Part shown: positions 25,201 through 33,735 of the stretch, one piece after another
How the letters are laid out: each line of letters starts with the position of its first letter
Numbering within the stretch: position 1 is the first letter of the stretch
DNA from: Sphaerotilus sp.
GTDB taxonomy: Bacteria; Pseudomonadota; Gammaproteobacteria; Burkholderiales; Burkholderiaceae_C
Assembly (NCBI RefSeq): GCF_013299175.1
Contig: NZ_JAAFKF010000013.1
Span: 1-53,285, forward strand
DNA length: 53,285 nt
Reading direction: 5' to 3'
Program-made: the position numbers and the translations under genes
The notes under the pieces: model-generated
What the model was told of the DNA's origin: nothing
Database searches by the model: none
Seen by the model: the letters and a program-made list of their open reading frames with translations, nothing else

Positions 25201-25497
25201 CACCATGGCCGCCAGCAGGCCGCGCATCAGGCGGGTCGTGGCGGCGTCAAGGTCGTCGGCCTGCGCGGGATCGTGGGGACGCCACGCCCGGCCCAGCGCC
25301 CAGACGGCCAGGATGCTGTAGACGTTGTCGCGCACCCAGGCGTGGGTGTAGTCGCCGTGGACGGTGATGGCGGTGCTGGCGGGCAGCAGGCCGGTGTTCG
25401 GATCCTGCCGGGACAGGATGATGGTGCGGGCTTGCTGGGTGAGCGCCTGGAGTGCCTTCCAGCGCGGCGCGGTCATGGAATCTGCGTGTGTACTCAT
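22207..25497 (-). CDS. Bacterial phosphorylase-kinase alpha/beta-like protein (GH15-like)
   Basis: A 1096-residue protein that reads, nearly end to end, like the regulatory alpha/beta subunits of eukaryotic phosphorylase b kinase. The N-terminal 440 residues form a GH15 glucoamylase-like (alpha/alpha)6 domain: LLPAS, AWVRDNVYSILAVW (about 53-66), KVERFKHTQ, DALHAKY, VVGDTAWGHLQIDATAIFL, DYGIWERGHK, ELNASSVGMAKAALE and KLQGRYGCKRFLRDG. Near residue 765 it also has the C-terminal block KWGLIRRAAGVLDL. It lacks the C-terminal prenylation motif of animal subunits. There is no signal peptide. It is the last gene of the agl/amylosucrase operon, so a role in cytoplasmic alpha-glucan turnover is likely, as hydrolase or as sensor. 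Confidence 0.85.
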   Translation of the reverse strand: MSTHADSMTAPRWKALQALTQQARTIILSRQDPNTGLLPASTAITVHGDYTHAWVRDNVYSILAVWALGRAWRPHDPAQADDLDAATTRLMRGLLAAMVRQSHKVERFKHTQHPHDALHAKYSTQTGEPVVGDTAWGHLQIDATAIFLLMLGQMSAGGLSIVRDRDELNFVQNLVWYLAHAWRTPDYGIWERGHKRNDGQAELNASSVGMAKAALEVVNGAQLLPGADSPRIHVPADAIAQARHTLESLLPRESESKETDAALLSIIGFPAFAVGDATLVERTRSEIVTKLQGRYGCKRFLRDGHQTVTEDHSRLHYEPGELEQFAHIESEWPLFFCYLLLDAALRGDTVAARDYRTRLEALMVEQDGVRLLPELYFVPAELVEAERLQPHSQRRAPNDNVPLVWAQSLYLVGVLVQDGFVSARALLPRGRGPSDAASKAMIEAAREQVRVQVAIVSADLLVQARLASHGIASETPELVLPLQVRYADDLALALAELGRVDRLGLTGRPIERLDSLVTSQVFTLPSAGGAEQTIVFLPAFYSRQGFYLTLDNRLLVAEIRAEIAMLRRHWQVRDQQGQPLLLLLIGEAMLGANSAEVLLNFLQALGRDDTTGVEVGPLETLLPQARTTRMDWLGAVPWVETAELPAIADTRMPPDLQWEEGATRPLTPARAAALEHEADAQRLLQRLDRSRNPYEQIEILGLLVRRGGTHWGTHRGGSVGQMVLDFYARACRGRKWGLIRRAAGVLDLHDDALEEAVAQIVVRQKRVAVGRAYGEGAVISRLMGSAEIHARIRRYGGDDPRARVLLQEIVLLLGVLIKTDAALFKGTLTLRAWYLILLITGWLAREHELTQAEAFDFLLSLSPHAILTRLREVIAHEQDMNRNLLRLQSLHGRITRNGSGSAAGLATVHFPAGADPVLDQNLEGWLAWREVQGVITRLPEDFYTRVWQVLRHFPGLVIGDQLDSRNRVDSRVARADMTPSERGFALQVEDLLNKIPAPEYRQLTIEALVAVSDICRANPQLQSEGLLVMDVLVGVAVRLGWEQSLPVRAADEPAPDYNEHRGTAWTAFYASAPHAVAQCVMAALAFLMTPEPVEVA

Positions 25498-25506
25498 ATC
25501 GTCCGT

Positions 25507-25530
25507 CGTCCCCGCACAGGCGGGGATCCA
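25507..25530. repeat. REP-like palindrome
   Basis: TCCCCGC (25509-25515), loop ACAG, GCGGGGA (25520-25526), then TCCA. This matches the widespread bacterial REP/dispersed repeat style (C-C-C-C-G-C, short loop, G-C-G-G-G-G-A-T-C-C-A). It fills the 60-base gap between the amylosucrase stop and the phosphorylase-kinase-like start. On the transcript it forms a stable hairpin without a U-run, so it may protect mRNA rather than terminate it. Only one copy was noticed. Confidence 0.55.
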
Positions 25531-25557
25531 CCCGAACGGTCACTGCACTTTAGCAAT

Positions 25558-27513
25558 TCACATGCCGCGCGGCACCAGCCACACCATCTGGTACGGCGCC
25601 AGCGTGACGGCAGACCGGGACTCGAACGCCGACTGGCCGATCAGGTCCACCATGCGCGCCGGCATGGACGAGAACACCTCGGCGGCGATGGTCTGCGGGT
25701 GCTCGCTGAAGTTGCCCAGCACCAGCACGCTGCCCTGTCCGCTGTACGCCGCACCATCGCGCAAGTAGCCCAGCACGGACGGATGCTTGGTGAAGAACGG
25801 CACCAGGTGTCCCCCCGCCAGCGCCGGCAGGTGGCGGCGCAGGGCGATCAGGTGGCGCATCCCGGCGTGGATGCGGCCAGCGTCGGTGCTCGGATCGCGC
25901 CGGTCGGCGTAGCGGCGCACATCGCGCACGGGGCGATGCACCCAGCGGCTGTCGCTGGCCTGGCCAGGATCGTCGAGGTAGCCGTGGTCATCCAGCGTGC
26001 CCACCTCGTCGCCCAGGTAGATCAGCGGAATGCCGCCCGAGGACAGCGCCACCCCGTACAGCAGCAGGATGCGCGCCACCGCGTGCGCGTCACCCTGTTC
26101 CAGCCCGCACAGCGAGGCAGCAGTCCCGGAGATGCGGCAGTCGCCGGTGGCCGGGTTGTCCTGGAAGGGCACACCGCGGGCGAAGCTGCCAGGGAAGCGG
26201 TTGACGTAGAAGCGGTTGAGGAACTGGCGGTGGTGGAAGCCGTTGATGCCGAGCTGCGCCGCGTCCTCGTCGGCGAAGGTCCAGCCGATGTCGTCGTGGC
26301 TGCGCACGTAGTTGACCCAGGCGGTGCCGGGGGCGATGTGGTGCCGCTCGGCCAGGGCTTTCTGCAGCATGTCCACCTGCCGGGTCGCCAGCGTGTTCCA
26401 CAGCAGCGCCATCTGCAGCGGGTTGTACGAAATCTGGCACTCGGTGGGCGCGATGTAGGCCACCACGTCGTCCGGGTGGACGATGGCCTCGCTCTTGAAC
26501 AGCAGCGCGGGTGCGGCGATGCGCGCCACGGCGTTGTAGGCGCGCAGCAGGTGGTGCGCCTCGGGCAGGTTTTCGCAGGACGTGCCCAGCCGCTTCCAGA
26601 TGAAGGCCACCGCGTCCATGCGCAGGAACTCGACGCCCAGGTTGGCGATGAACAGCATCTCGCCGGCCATCGCCCGGAAAACCTCGGGGTTGCTGTAGTT
26701 CAAGTCCCACTGGTAGCTGTGGAAGGTGGTCCAGACCCAGCGGCCATCCGGCAGTTGCGAGAAGGCGCCCGGATGCTCGTCGGGGAAGATCTCGCGCACC
26801 GTGCGTTCGTAGGCGTCGGGCTGGGTGCGGTCGGGGAAGAGGTAGAAGTAGTCCTTGAACGCCGGGTCGTTCGCCCGCGCGCCGACCGCCCAGTCGTGCT
26901 CGTCCGAGGTGTGGTTGAACACGAAGTCCAGCACCAGCGAGATGCCCGCCTCGCGCAGCTTGTTCGAGAGGTGGCGCAGCTCGTCGATCGTGCCCAGCGA
27001 CGGTTTGGTCGCCCGGTAGCTGCTGACCGCGTAGCCACCGTCGCTGTGCGGTTCGGGGCACAGGTAGGGCGGCATCAGGTGCAGGTAGGTCAGGCCGAGT
27101 TCCTGGAAGTACGGGATCTGCGCCTCGATACCGCGGAAATTGCCGGCGAACAGATCGACGTAGCAGACGCCGCCCAGCATGCGCTGCGACTGGAACCAGT
27201 CGGGGTCGTGCTCGCGCTGGGCGTCGAGGATTTTCAGGTCCGGGGCGCGTTCGGCCCAGGCGGCCCAGGCGGTGTCGAGCAGGCGCACGAGGAACGGCTC
27301 GAAGTCGTCCCGTTGGCCGTACAGCGGCACCAGTTCGTTGCGCAGCGTCTTCAGGTGGGCGCGCAGGCGGTCGTCGAAGGCGGACCAATGCGGCTGGTGC
27401 GCGTGGGTCTGGTGCAGCGCCTGCCAGACGCGGCCGAGCTGGGCGTCGTTCGTGGGCCAGGGGGCGGCGGTGCGCCCGGCGGCGCGGGGGCTGGACATCG
27501 TGTCGGTGGCCAC
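25558..27513 (-). CDS. Amylosucrase (GH13_4)
   Basis: A 651-residue enzyme matching Neisseria polysaccharea amylosucrase: [30 protein letters not shown] and [15 protein letters not shown]. The nucleophile Asp is in [12 protein letters not shown], the acid/base Glu in [12 protein letters not shown] and the third Asp in [16 protein letters not shown]. It transfers glucose from sucrose onto an alpha-1,4-glucan and releases fructose. There is no signal peptide, so it is cytoplasmic. A GTG start at 27513 is chosen because an ideal AAGGAGG stands five bases before it; ATGs at 27552 and 27498 lack that support. It follows the oligo-1,6-glucosidase gene by 41 bases. Confidence 0.95.
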   Translation of the reverse strand: MATDTMSSPRAAGRTAAPWPTNDAQLGRVWQALHQTHAHQPHWSAFDDRLRAHLKTLRNELVPLYGQRDDFEPFLVRLLDTAWAAWAERAPDLKILDAQREHDPDWFQSQRMLGGVCYVDLFAGNFRGIEAQIPYFQELGLTYLHLMPPYLCPEPHSDGGYAVSSYRATKPSLGTIDELRHLSNKLREAGISLVLDFVFNHTSDEHDWAVGARANDPAFKDYFYLFPDRTQPDAYERTVREIFPDEHPGAFSQLPDGRWVWTTFHSYQWDLNYSNPEVFRAMAGEMLFIANLGVEFLRMDAVAFIWKRLGTSCENLPEAHHLLRAYNAVARIAAPALLFKSEAIVHPDDVVAYIAPTECQISYNPLQMALLWNTLATRQVDMLQKALAERHHIAPGTAWVNYVRSHDDIGWTFADEDAAQLGINGFHHRQFLNRFYVNRFPGSFARGVPFQDNPATGDCRISGTAASLCGLEQGDAHAVARILLLYGVALSSGGIPLIYLGDEVGTLDDHGYLDDPGQASDSRWVHRPVRDVRRYADRRDPSTDAGRIHAGMRHLIALRRHLPALAGGHLVPFFTKHPSVLGYLRDGAAYSGQGSVLVLGNFSEHPQTIAAEVFSSMPARMVDLIGQSAFESRSAVTLAPYQMVWLVPRGM

Positions 27514-27518
27514 GGCGG

Positions 27519-27525
27519 CCTCCTT
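27519..27525 (-). promoter_or_regulatory. Strong ribosome-binding site fixing the amylosucrase GTG start
   Basis: On the minus strand, AAGGAGG is followed by five bases and GTG at 27513. This perfect Shine-Dalgarno site decides between three candidate starts (27552 ATG, 27513 GTG, 27498 ATG). Confidence 0.8.
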
Positions 27526-27554
27526 GTGGTCAGGGATTCGGGGGAGCGCCATCG

Positions 27555-29309
27555 TCAGGCGTGCAGGCGCAGCATCCGCGCTTCCCAGGGCCGCAGCGGC
27601 GAGTGGCGCAGCGCCGCCTCGCCGTGCAGGTCGCCAACCGGGTAGTTGCCCAGCACCCAGTCGCACCCGCTGGCGCGGGCCTCGCCGGGCAGGTCGAACA
27701 CCGGGGTGTCGCCGCTGAAATTGCAGACGACCAGCCAGCGTTCGGCATCGGCATCGGTACCGCTGTCGGCCTCCAGCGTGCGGGTATAGGCGTAGATCTG
27801 CGGGTGGTCGGGCAGCAGCAGGTCGTGGCGGCCTTGCACCAGCACCGGATGCTGGCGGCGCAGCGCGATCAGCCGCTGGTAGTGGTGGAACACCGAGTCC
27901 GGGTCGGCCACGGCCTGCGCGGCGTTGACCTGCGGGTAGTTCGGGTTCAGCTTCAGCCACGGCGTGCCGCGCGTGAAGCCGGCGTTGGGCGAGGCGTCCC
28001 ACTGCATCGGCGTGCGGGCGTTGTCGCGGCCCTTGGCGTGGATGGACGCCATCACCTCGGCCGGGTCCAGGCCGCGTTCCTCGGTGGCGACGCGGTACAT
28101 GTTGCGGATCTCGATGTCCTGGTAATCGTCGATCGAGGGGAAGGCGACATTGGTCATGCCGAGTTCCTCGCCCTGGTAGATGTAGGGCGTGCCCTGCATC
28201 CCGTGCAGGAAGGTCGCCAGCATCTTGGCCGACGCGACCCGGTGGACACCGTCATCGCCGAAGCGCGACACCGGGCGCGGCTGGTCGTGGTTGTTCAGGT
28301 AGAGGCTGTTCCACCCCTGCTGGTAAAGCGCGTCCTGCCAGCGCGTCATCGTCGCCTTCAGGTCGCGCAGGTCCAGCGGTTTCAGCGCCCACTTGCCGTT
28401 CATGTGGCCGCCCACGCTGTCGAGGTCCATGTGCTCGAACTGGAACAGCATGTTCAGCGCGCCGGTCTGCGGATTCGTCAGTTCGCGGCCCTGCGTGATG
28501 GTGGCCAGCGGCGCCTCGCCCACCGTGACGGTGTCGTAATGGTCCAGCACCTGCTCGCGCATCTCGCGCAGGAACTCCAGCAGCCGCGGCCCGTTGCAGG
28601 TCAGCGCGAAGCCCGGCTGCAGGAAGCCTTCGCGCACGATCGGCGCGTCCGGCAGGCTGCCATCGGCATTCCACGGCTTCGAGACCATGTTGATCACGTC
28701 CATGCGAAAGCCGTCCACGCCCTTGTCGAGCCAGAAGCGCATCGCCGCGTACACCTCGGCCCGCAGCACCGGGTTCTCCCAGTTCAGGTCCGGCTGCTTG
28801 CGGCTGAACATGTGCAGGTAGTACTCGCCGGTCGGCGCGTTCCACTCCCAGACCGAGCCATTGAACGCCGCTTCCCAGTTGGTCGGCGGCGAGCCATCGG
28901 GCTTGGGTTCGCGCCAGAGGTAGTGGTCGTGGTACGGGTTGTCGCGGCTTTTCCGGGCCTCGCGGAACCAGGCGTGCTCGTCCGAGCTGTGGTTGACCAC
29001 GAGGTCCATCATCAGCCGGATGCCCCGCGCGTGCATCTGCGCCAGCATCTCGTCGAACTCGGCCATGGTGCCGAACTCGGGCGCGATGGCGCGGTAGTCG
29101 CTGATGTCGTAGCCGTTGTCGTCCTGCGGCGAGGCGTAGACCGGCGACAGCCAGACCACATCGACGCCGAGTGCCTGCAGGTGGTCGAGCTTCGACGTGA
29201 TGCCCGGCAGGTCGCCGATGCCGTCCCCGTTGCTGTCGCAGAAGCTGCGCGGGTAGATCTGGTAGACGACGGACTGTTTCCACCAGTCGCGGTCGGGGCG
29301 TGCGGTCAT
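27555..29309 (-). CDS. GH13 alpha-glucosidase, oligo-1,6-glucosidase type
   Basis: A 584-residue cytoplasmic GH13 enzyme. Region I is [13 protein letters not shown]; the nucleophile Asp is in [10 protein letters not shown]; the acid/base Glu is in VTVGEAP; the third Asp is in [14 protein letters not shown]. The C-terminal beta domain ends near residue 580. In this family the residue after the nucleophile steers linkage preference: Val, as here, marks alpha-1,6-acting enzymes (isomaltose, dextrin stubs), while Thr or Ala marks alpha-1,4. It lies between the ATPase gene and amylosucrase in the agl operon. Trehalose-6-phosphate hydrolase and isomaltulose synthase are less likely, given no PTS gene or signal peptide. 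Confidence 0.9.
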   Translation of the reverse strand: MTARPDRDWWKQSVVYQIYPRSFCDSNGDGIGDLPGITSKLDHLQALGVDVVWLSPVYASPQDDNGYDISDYRAIAPEFGTMAEFDEMLAQMHARGIRLMMDLVVNHSSDEHAWFREARKSRDNPYHDHYLWREPKPDGSPPTNWEAAFNGSVWEWNAPTGEYYLHMFSRKQPDLNWENPVLRAEVYAAMRFWLDKGVDGFRMDVINMVSKPWNADGSLPDAPIVREGFLQPGFALTCNGPRLLEFLREMREQVLDHYDTVTVGEAPLATITQGRELTNPQTGALNMLFQFEHMDLDSVGGHMNGKWALKPLDLRDLKATMTRWQDALYQQGWNSLYLNNHDQPRPVSRFGDDGVHRVASAKMLATFLHGMQGTPYIYQGEELGMTNVAFPSIDDYQDIEIRNMYRVATEERGLDPAEVMASIHAKGRDNARTPMQWDASPNAGFTRGTPWLKLNPNYPQVNAAQAVADPDSVFHHYQRLIALRRQHPVLVQGRHDLLLPDHPQIYAYTRTLEADSGTDADAERWLVVCNFSGDTPVFDLPGEARASGCDWVLGNYPVGDLHGEAALRHSPLRPWEARMLRLHA

Positions 29310-29330
29310 GGTCGGCGGGCGGGTCAGAGG

Positions 29331-30467
29331 TCAGGCAGGCAGTTGCACGGTGCGCTGGAACGCCAGCCCGGCTGCATCGAACAGATAGCCGTGTTCCGGC
29401 CGCACCCGCAGCGTGATGCGGTCGCCCGCCGAGTGGGCAGCGTAGCCTTCGAGGCGCAGCGTCACCATCGGCGCGTCCGGCGCGATGTCGAGGTAGAGCA
29501 TCGACGAATCGCCCAGCCGCTCCATCTGGCGCACCTTGGCGTGCAGCGGCGAGCCGACGCCCGCGTCCCCCGCCAGCAGGTGCTCCGGGCGGATGCCCAG
29601 CGATACCGCGTCACCGGCCTTGGCACGGCGGGCGTCCACGGCGACGGTGATCTGCTCGCCATGCACCTCGACCACCGCGTGATCCGCTTCGGCGCGCACG
29701 AGGCGACCGGGCAGCACGTTCATCTTCGGGCTGCCGATGAACTCGGCGACGAAGAGGTTTTCCGGGCGGTGGTACAGGTCCATCGGCGTGCCGAACTGCG
29801 CCACGCTGCCGTGGTCCTGCACGCCCTGCCCCGAGCGCAGCAGCACGATCTTGTCGGCCAGCGTCATCGCCTCGACCTGGTCGTGGGTGACGTAGATCAT
29901 GCTGGCGGTGCCGATGTCGTGGTGCAGCTTGGCGATCTCCAGCCGGGTCTGCACGCGCAGCGCGGCGTCCAGGTTCGACAGCGGCTCGTCGAACAGGAAC
30001 ACATCCGGCTCCTTGACGATGGCACGGCCAATCGCCACGCGCTGGCGCTGACCACCGGACAGGGCCTTGGGCAAGCGGTCCAGCAGCGGGGTGAGCTGCA
30101 GGATGTCGGCGGCCTTCTTCACCTTCTGTTCGATCGCGGCCTTGTCCGAACCGAGCACGCGCAGCCCGAAGGCCATGTTCTCGGCCACCGTCATGTGCGG
30201 ATAGAGCGCGTAACTCTGGAACACCATGGCAACGCCGCGCTTGGCCGGCGGCAGGTCGTTGACGCGCACGCCGCCGATGGACAGGTCGCCCGAGGTGATG
30301 TCCTCCAGCCCCGCGACCATGCGCAGCAGCGTGGACTTGCCGCAGCCCGAAGGCCCGACGAACACGCAGAACTCACCCTTGTCGATGGTGATGTTGGCGT
30401 TGTTGATCGTCAGCGGCAGGCCGGGGGCGTAACGCTTGCCGATGTTCTTGAAGTCAATGCGTGACAT
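29331..30467 (-). CDS. aglK: Alpha-glucoside ABC transporter ATP-binding protein
   Basis: A 378-residue MalK/UgpC-type ATPase. Walker A is GPSGCGKST (about 37-45), then the Q-loop FQSYALYPH, signature [15 protein letters not shown] and Walker [14 protein letters not shown], followed by the H-loop [14 protein letters not shown]-terminal TOBE/OB regulatory domain starts near residue 235. Its start codon lies 14 bases inside the end of the upstream alpha-glucosidase gene, implying translational coupling. The gene order binding protein, permeases, glucosidases, ATPase is that of the rhizobial aglEFGAK operon. Confidence 0.9.
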   Translation of the reverse strand: MSRIDFKNIGKRYAPGLPLTINNANITIDKGEFCVFVGPSGCGKSTLLRMVAGLEDITSGDLSIGGVRVNDLPPAKRGVAMVFQSYALYPHMTVAENMAFGLRVLGSDKAAIEQKVKKAADILQLTPLLDRLPKALSGGQRQRVAIGRAIVKEPDVFLFDEPLSNLDAALRVQTRLEIAKLHHDIGTASMIYVTHDQVEAMTLADKIVLLRSGQGVQDHGSVAQFGTPMDLYHRPENLFVAEFIGSPKMNVLPGRLVRAEADHAVVEVHGEQITVAVDARRAKAGDAVSLGIRPEHLLAGDAGVGSPLHAKVRQMERLGDSSMLYLDIAPDAPMVTLRLEGYAAHSAGDRITLRVRPEHGYLFDAAGLAFQRTVQLPA

Positions 30468-32130
30468 GGCGGTCCCTTGCGGAGGAGGTCAGGCGTGCGA
30501 ACAGCACGCCATGGGGGTCGAAGGACAGGGTCGATTGCGCGTTGACCTGGTCCCCATCGGGCAGCGTCAGCGTCGCCGGTTCGGCGCTGAGGTTGAAGGC
30601 GCACAGCAGCCGCTCGTCGCCGTGGCTGCGCACGAAGGCGAGCACCTGCGGATGCACCGGCAACAGCGTCAGATCACCCTGCATCAGCGCAGGCTGGGTG
30701 CGGCGCCATTGCAGCAGGTGGCGGTAGTGGTGCAGCAGCGCGGCGGGGTCAGACTCTTGCGCATCGACGGCCAGCGCCCGGTGCGATTCGGCCACCGGCA
30801 GCCACGGTTTCACGCTGCTGCCCGGCGCACCGAAACCGAGGTCCGGCGCGGCGGTTTCCCACGGAAACGGCGTGCGGCAACCGTCGCGGCCCTTGAACTC
30901 GGGCCACATGGTGATGCCGTAGGGGTCTTGCAGATCCTCGAAGGCGATGTCCGCTTCGGGCAGGCCGAGTTCTTCGCCTTGGTACAGACACACCGCGCCG
31001 CGCAGGCTGAGTTGCAGCGCCGGGGCCAGCCGCAACAGCGCCGGATTCGGAGACTCGCCGCCCCAGCGCGTGGCGATGCGCTTGCAGTCGTGGTTGGACA
31101 GCGCCCAGCAGGCCCAGCCGCCACCCGCTTCCGCCGCGACGCGCTCGAACTTGGCGATCACCTCGTGCAGGTAAGGCGCGTCGTGCCGGTCGGCCAGCAG
31201 GTCGAAGCAGTAGCCCATGTGCAGCCGCTCGGCGCCGTCGGCGGACGGGCTGCTGTACTGCGCCACCATCGCCATGCCGGACTCGTCGCCGATCTCGCCG
31301 ACCATCATCGTGTCGGGGTACTGGTCGGTCAGGGCGCGCAGGCGTTCGAGGAAACCCAGCGCATCCGGGCGGCTGCGGTCGAAAACATGGTGCTGCCACG
31401 CATACGGGTTGCTCGCCGCCACGGTCGGGTTGCTGCCATCGGGCATTCCCGCACCCGGGTTGCTGCGCAGCGCGGCGTCGTGGAAGCAGAAGTTGATCGC
31501 GTCCAGCCGGTAGCCATCGACACCAAAGTCGAGCCAGAACTTCACCGAGTCCAGCAAGGCTTGCTGCACCTCGGCGCAGTGGAAATTCAGGTCCGGCTGG
31601 CTGGCGAGGAAGTTGTGCAGGTAGTACTGGCGCCGCCGCGTGTCCCACTGCCACGCGCTGCCACCGAACACGCTCAGCCAGTTGTTGGGCGGGTTGCCGT
31701 CGTCCTTGGCATCGGCCCAGACGTACCAGTCGGCCTTGGGGTTGACCTGGACATCGCGGCTCTGGCGGCTTTCCTTGAACCACGGATGCTGGTCCGACGA
31801 ATGCGACAAGACTTGATCGATGATGACCTTCAGGCCCAGCGCGTGTGCCCGATCGACCAGCGCCCGGAAGTCGGCGAGCGTGCCGAACATCGGGTCGATG
31901 TCGTTGTAGTCGCTGACGTCGTAGCCGAAGTCCTTCATCGGCGACTTGAAGATGGGAGACAGCCAGACCGCGTCGGCGCCGAGGCGGGCGATGTGGTCGA
32001 GGCGGTGCGTGATGCCGGGCAGGTCGCCGATGCCGTCGCCGTTGCTGTCCTGGTAGCTGCGCGGGTAGATCTGGTAGACCACGCCGCTGCGCCACCAACC
32101 GCTGTTGGGAGCTTTCATGACAGGATTCAT
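30454..32130 (-). CDS. aglA: GH13_23 alpha-glucosidase, paralogue 2
   Basis: A 558-residue cytoplasmic alpha-glucosidase resembling Halomonas HaG and Xanthomonas alpha-glucosidases (GH13_23): [37 protein letters not shown] and PPNNWLSVFGGSAWQWD. Nucleophile Asp is in GYRLDAINFCFHD, acid/base Glu in MMVGEIGDE, third Asp in ALSNHDCKR. The residue after the nucleophile is Ala, where its neighbour has Val and HaG has Thr. It overlaps both flanking genes: ATGA with the upstream paralogue, 14 bases with aglK. An in-frame ATG at 32118 is an alternative start. It probably hydrolyses imported sucrose, maltose or trehalose-like sugars. Confidence 0.9.
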   Translation of the reverse strand: MNPVMKAPNSGWWRSGVVYQIYPRSYQDSNGDGIGDLPGITHRLDHIARLGADAVWLSPIFKSPMKDFGYDVSDYNDIDPMFGTLADFRALVDRAHALGLKVIIDQVLSHSSDQHPWFKESRQSRDVQVNPKADWYVWADAKDDGNPPNNWLSVFGGSAWQWDTRRRQYYLHNFLASQPDLNFHCAEVQQALLDSVKFWLDFGVDGYRLDAINFCFHDAALRSNPGAGMPDGSNPTVAASNPYAWQHHVFDRSRPDALGFLERLRALTDQYPDTMMVGEIGDESGMAMVAQYSSPSADGAERLHMGYCFDLLADRHDAPYLHEVIAKFERVAAEAGGGWACWALSNHDCKRIATRWGGESPNPALLRLAPALQLSLRGAVCLYQGEELGLPEADIAFEDLQDPYGITMWPEFKGRDGCRTPFPWETAAPDLGFGAPGSSVKPWLPVAESHRALAVDAQESDPAALLHHYRHLLQWRRTQPALMQGDLTLLPVHPQVLAFVRSHGDERLLCAFNLSAEPATLTLPDGDQVNAQSTLSFDPHGVLFARLTSSARDRHVTH

Positions 32131-33731
32131 AGTGGAGTGAACAGCACGCCCCAGGGATCGAAGCGAACCGTCCCGGCAGCGTCCAGCGCCACCTCCGCCG
32201 CCTCGTCACTGAGGTTGAACGCGCACAGCACCCGCGCACCTTCGTGTTCGCGCACGAAGGCCAGCACCTGCGGATGCACCGGCAGCAGCGTCATGTCGCC
32301 GTGGACCAGCACCGGCACGCCACGCCGCCACGCCAGCAACTGCCGGTAGTGCGACAGCAGCGACGCGGGATCACCTTCTTGCCGATCGGCGGCCAGCGCG
32401 CGGTGGCTTTCCGACACCGGCAGCCACGGCTTGACGGTCGAGCCGGCCGCCCCGAAGCCGAGGTCGGGCGCGTCAGTCTCCCACGCCATCGGGGTGCGGC
32501 AGCCGTCGCGGCCCTTGTACTCCGGCCACATCGTGATGCCGTAGGGGTCTTGCAAGTCCTCGAACGCGACCTGCGCTTCCGGCAGGCCGAGTTCGTCACC
32601 CTGGTAGAGACACGCCGTGCCGCGCAGGCTCAACTGCAGCGCCGCCGCCGCCCGCAGCAGACCCATCGGCGGGTTCGCGCCCCCCCAGCGCGTCGCCACG
32701 CGGGGAATGTCGTGGTTCGTGATCGCCCAGCACGGCCAGCCGCTGCCCACCACCTCGTTGAAGCGGGTGAACACGCCGTGCAGGTAAGGTGCCGAGTGCG
32801 GCTCGCCCAGCAGATCGAAGCAATACGCCATGTGCAGCTTGTCGCCGCCGCCGGTGTACTCGGCCACGCGGGCCAGCCCGTCGTCGTCGCCGATCTCGCC
32901 GACCATCGTCGTGTCGGGGTACTGATCGACCAGCGCCCGCAGTCGCTGCAGGAACACGAGGTTCTCGGGCTGGCTCTTGTCGAAGTGGTGCCACTGCCAG
33001 GCATACGGGTTGACGGGACTCACCGCAGGATCGCTGCCGTCGGGCATGCCGCGACCCGGGTTGTCGCGCAACTGGCGGTCATGGAAATAGAAGTTCACCA
33101 CGTCGAGCCGGTAGCCATCGACCCCGAAATCGAGCCAGAACTTCACGCAGCCGAGCACCGCGTCCTGCACCGCCGGGCAATGGAAGTTCAGGTCCGGCTG
33201 GCTGGTCAGGAAGTTGTGCAGGTAGTACTGGCGCCGCCGCGTGTCCCACTGCCACGCCGAGCCGCCGAAGATCGACAGCCAGTTGTTGGGCGGGTTGCCG
33301 TCGTCCTTGGCATCCGCCCAGACGTACCAGTCGGCCTTGGGGTTGTCGCGGCTCTGGCGGCTTTCCGTGAACCACGGGTGCTGGTCGGCCGTGTGCGAAT
33401 ACACCTGGTCGATCATCACCTTCAGGCCCAATGCGTGCGCCCGATCGACGAGCACCCGGAAGTCCGCCAGCGTGCCGAACAGCGGATCGACATCGCAGTA
33501 GTCGCTGATGTCGTAGCCGAAGTCCTTCATCGGCGACTTGAAGAAGGGCGACAGCCAGATACCGTCCGCGCCGAGGGCAGCGATGTGGTCGAGGCGGCGC
33601 GTGATGCCGGGCAGGTCGCCCACGCCGTCGCCATTGCTGTCCTGGTAGCTGCGCGGGTAGATCTGGTAGATCACCCCACCGCGCCACCAGTGGCTGTTGG
33701 AGGCTTTCACCATCGTCGTCATGGTCGTCAT
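32127..33731 (-). CDS. aglA: GH13_23 alpha-glucosidase, paralogue 1
   Basis: A 534-residue GH13_23 enzyme. It is a close tandem duplicate of the next gene and more like HaG (WLSPFFKSPMKDFGYDISDY, PNNWLSIFGGSAWQWD, YYLHNFLTSQPDLNFH). Nucleophile Asp is in GYRLDVVNFYFHD, Glu in TMVGEIGDDDG, third Asp in AITNHDIPR. It is cytoplasmic, with no signal peptide. Residues 1-7 (MTTMTTM) contain three possible ATG starts; the most upstream is listed, 4 bases from the permease stop. Its stop overlaps the next start as ATGA. Confidence 0.92.
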   Translation of the reverse strand: MTTMTTMVKASNSHWWRGGVIYQIYPRSYQDSNGDGVGDLPGITRRLDHIAALGADGIWLSPFFKSPMKDFGYDISDYCDVDPLFGTLADFRVLVDRAHALGLKVMIDQVYSHTADQHPWFTESRQSRDNPKADWYVWADAKDDGNPPNNWLSIFGGSAWQWDTRRRQYYLHNFLTSQPDLNFHCPAVQDAVLGCVKFWLDFGVDGYRLDVVNFYFHDRQLRDNPGRGMPDGSDPAVSPVNPYAWQWHHFDKSQPENLVFLQRLRALVDQYPDTTMVGEIGDDDGLARVAEYTGGGDKLHMAYCFDLLGEPHSAPYLHGVFTRFNEVVGSGWPCWAITNHDIPRVATRWGGANPPMGLLRAAAALQLSLRGTACLYQGDELGLPEAQVAFEDLQDPYGITMWPEYKGRDGCRTPMAWETDAPDLGFGAAGSTVKPWLPVSESHRALAADRQEGDPASLLSHYRQLLAWRRGVPVLVHGDMTLLPVHPQVLAFVREHEGARVLCAFNLSDEAAEVALDAAGTVRFDPWGVLFTPL

Positions 33732-33735
33732 CGCC

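Noticed and set aside
22144-27645. An 1833-codon open frame on the plus strand
   Set aside because: It lies wholly antisense to the PHK-like and amylosucrase genes. Its protein is Gln/His/Arg/Val-rich with no domain, typical of frame shadows in high-GC DNA.
27561-30464. A 967-codon plus-strand frame
   Set aside because: Antisense shadow of the GH13 glucosidase and aglK, with the same biased composition and no recognisable fold.
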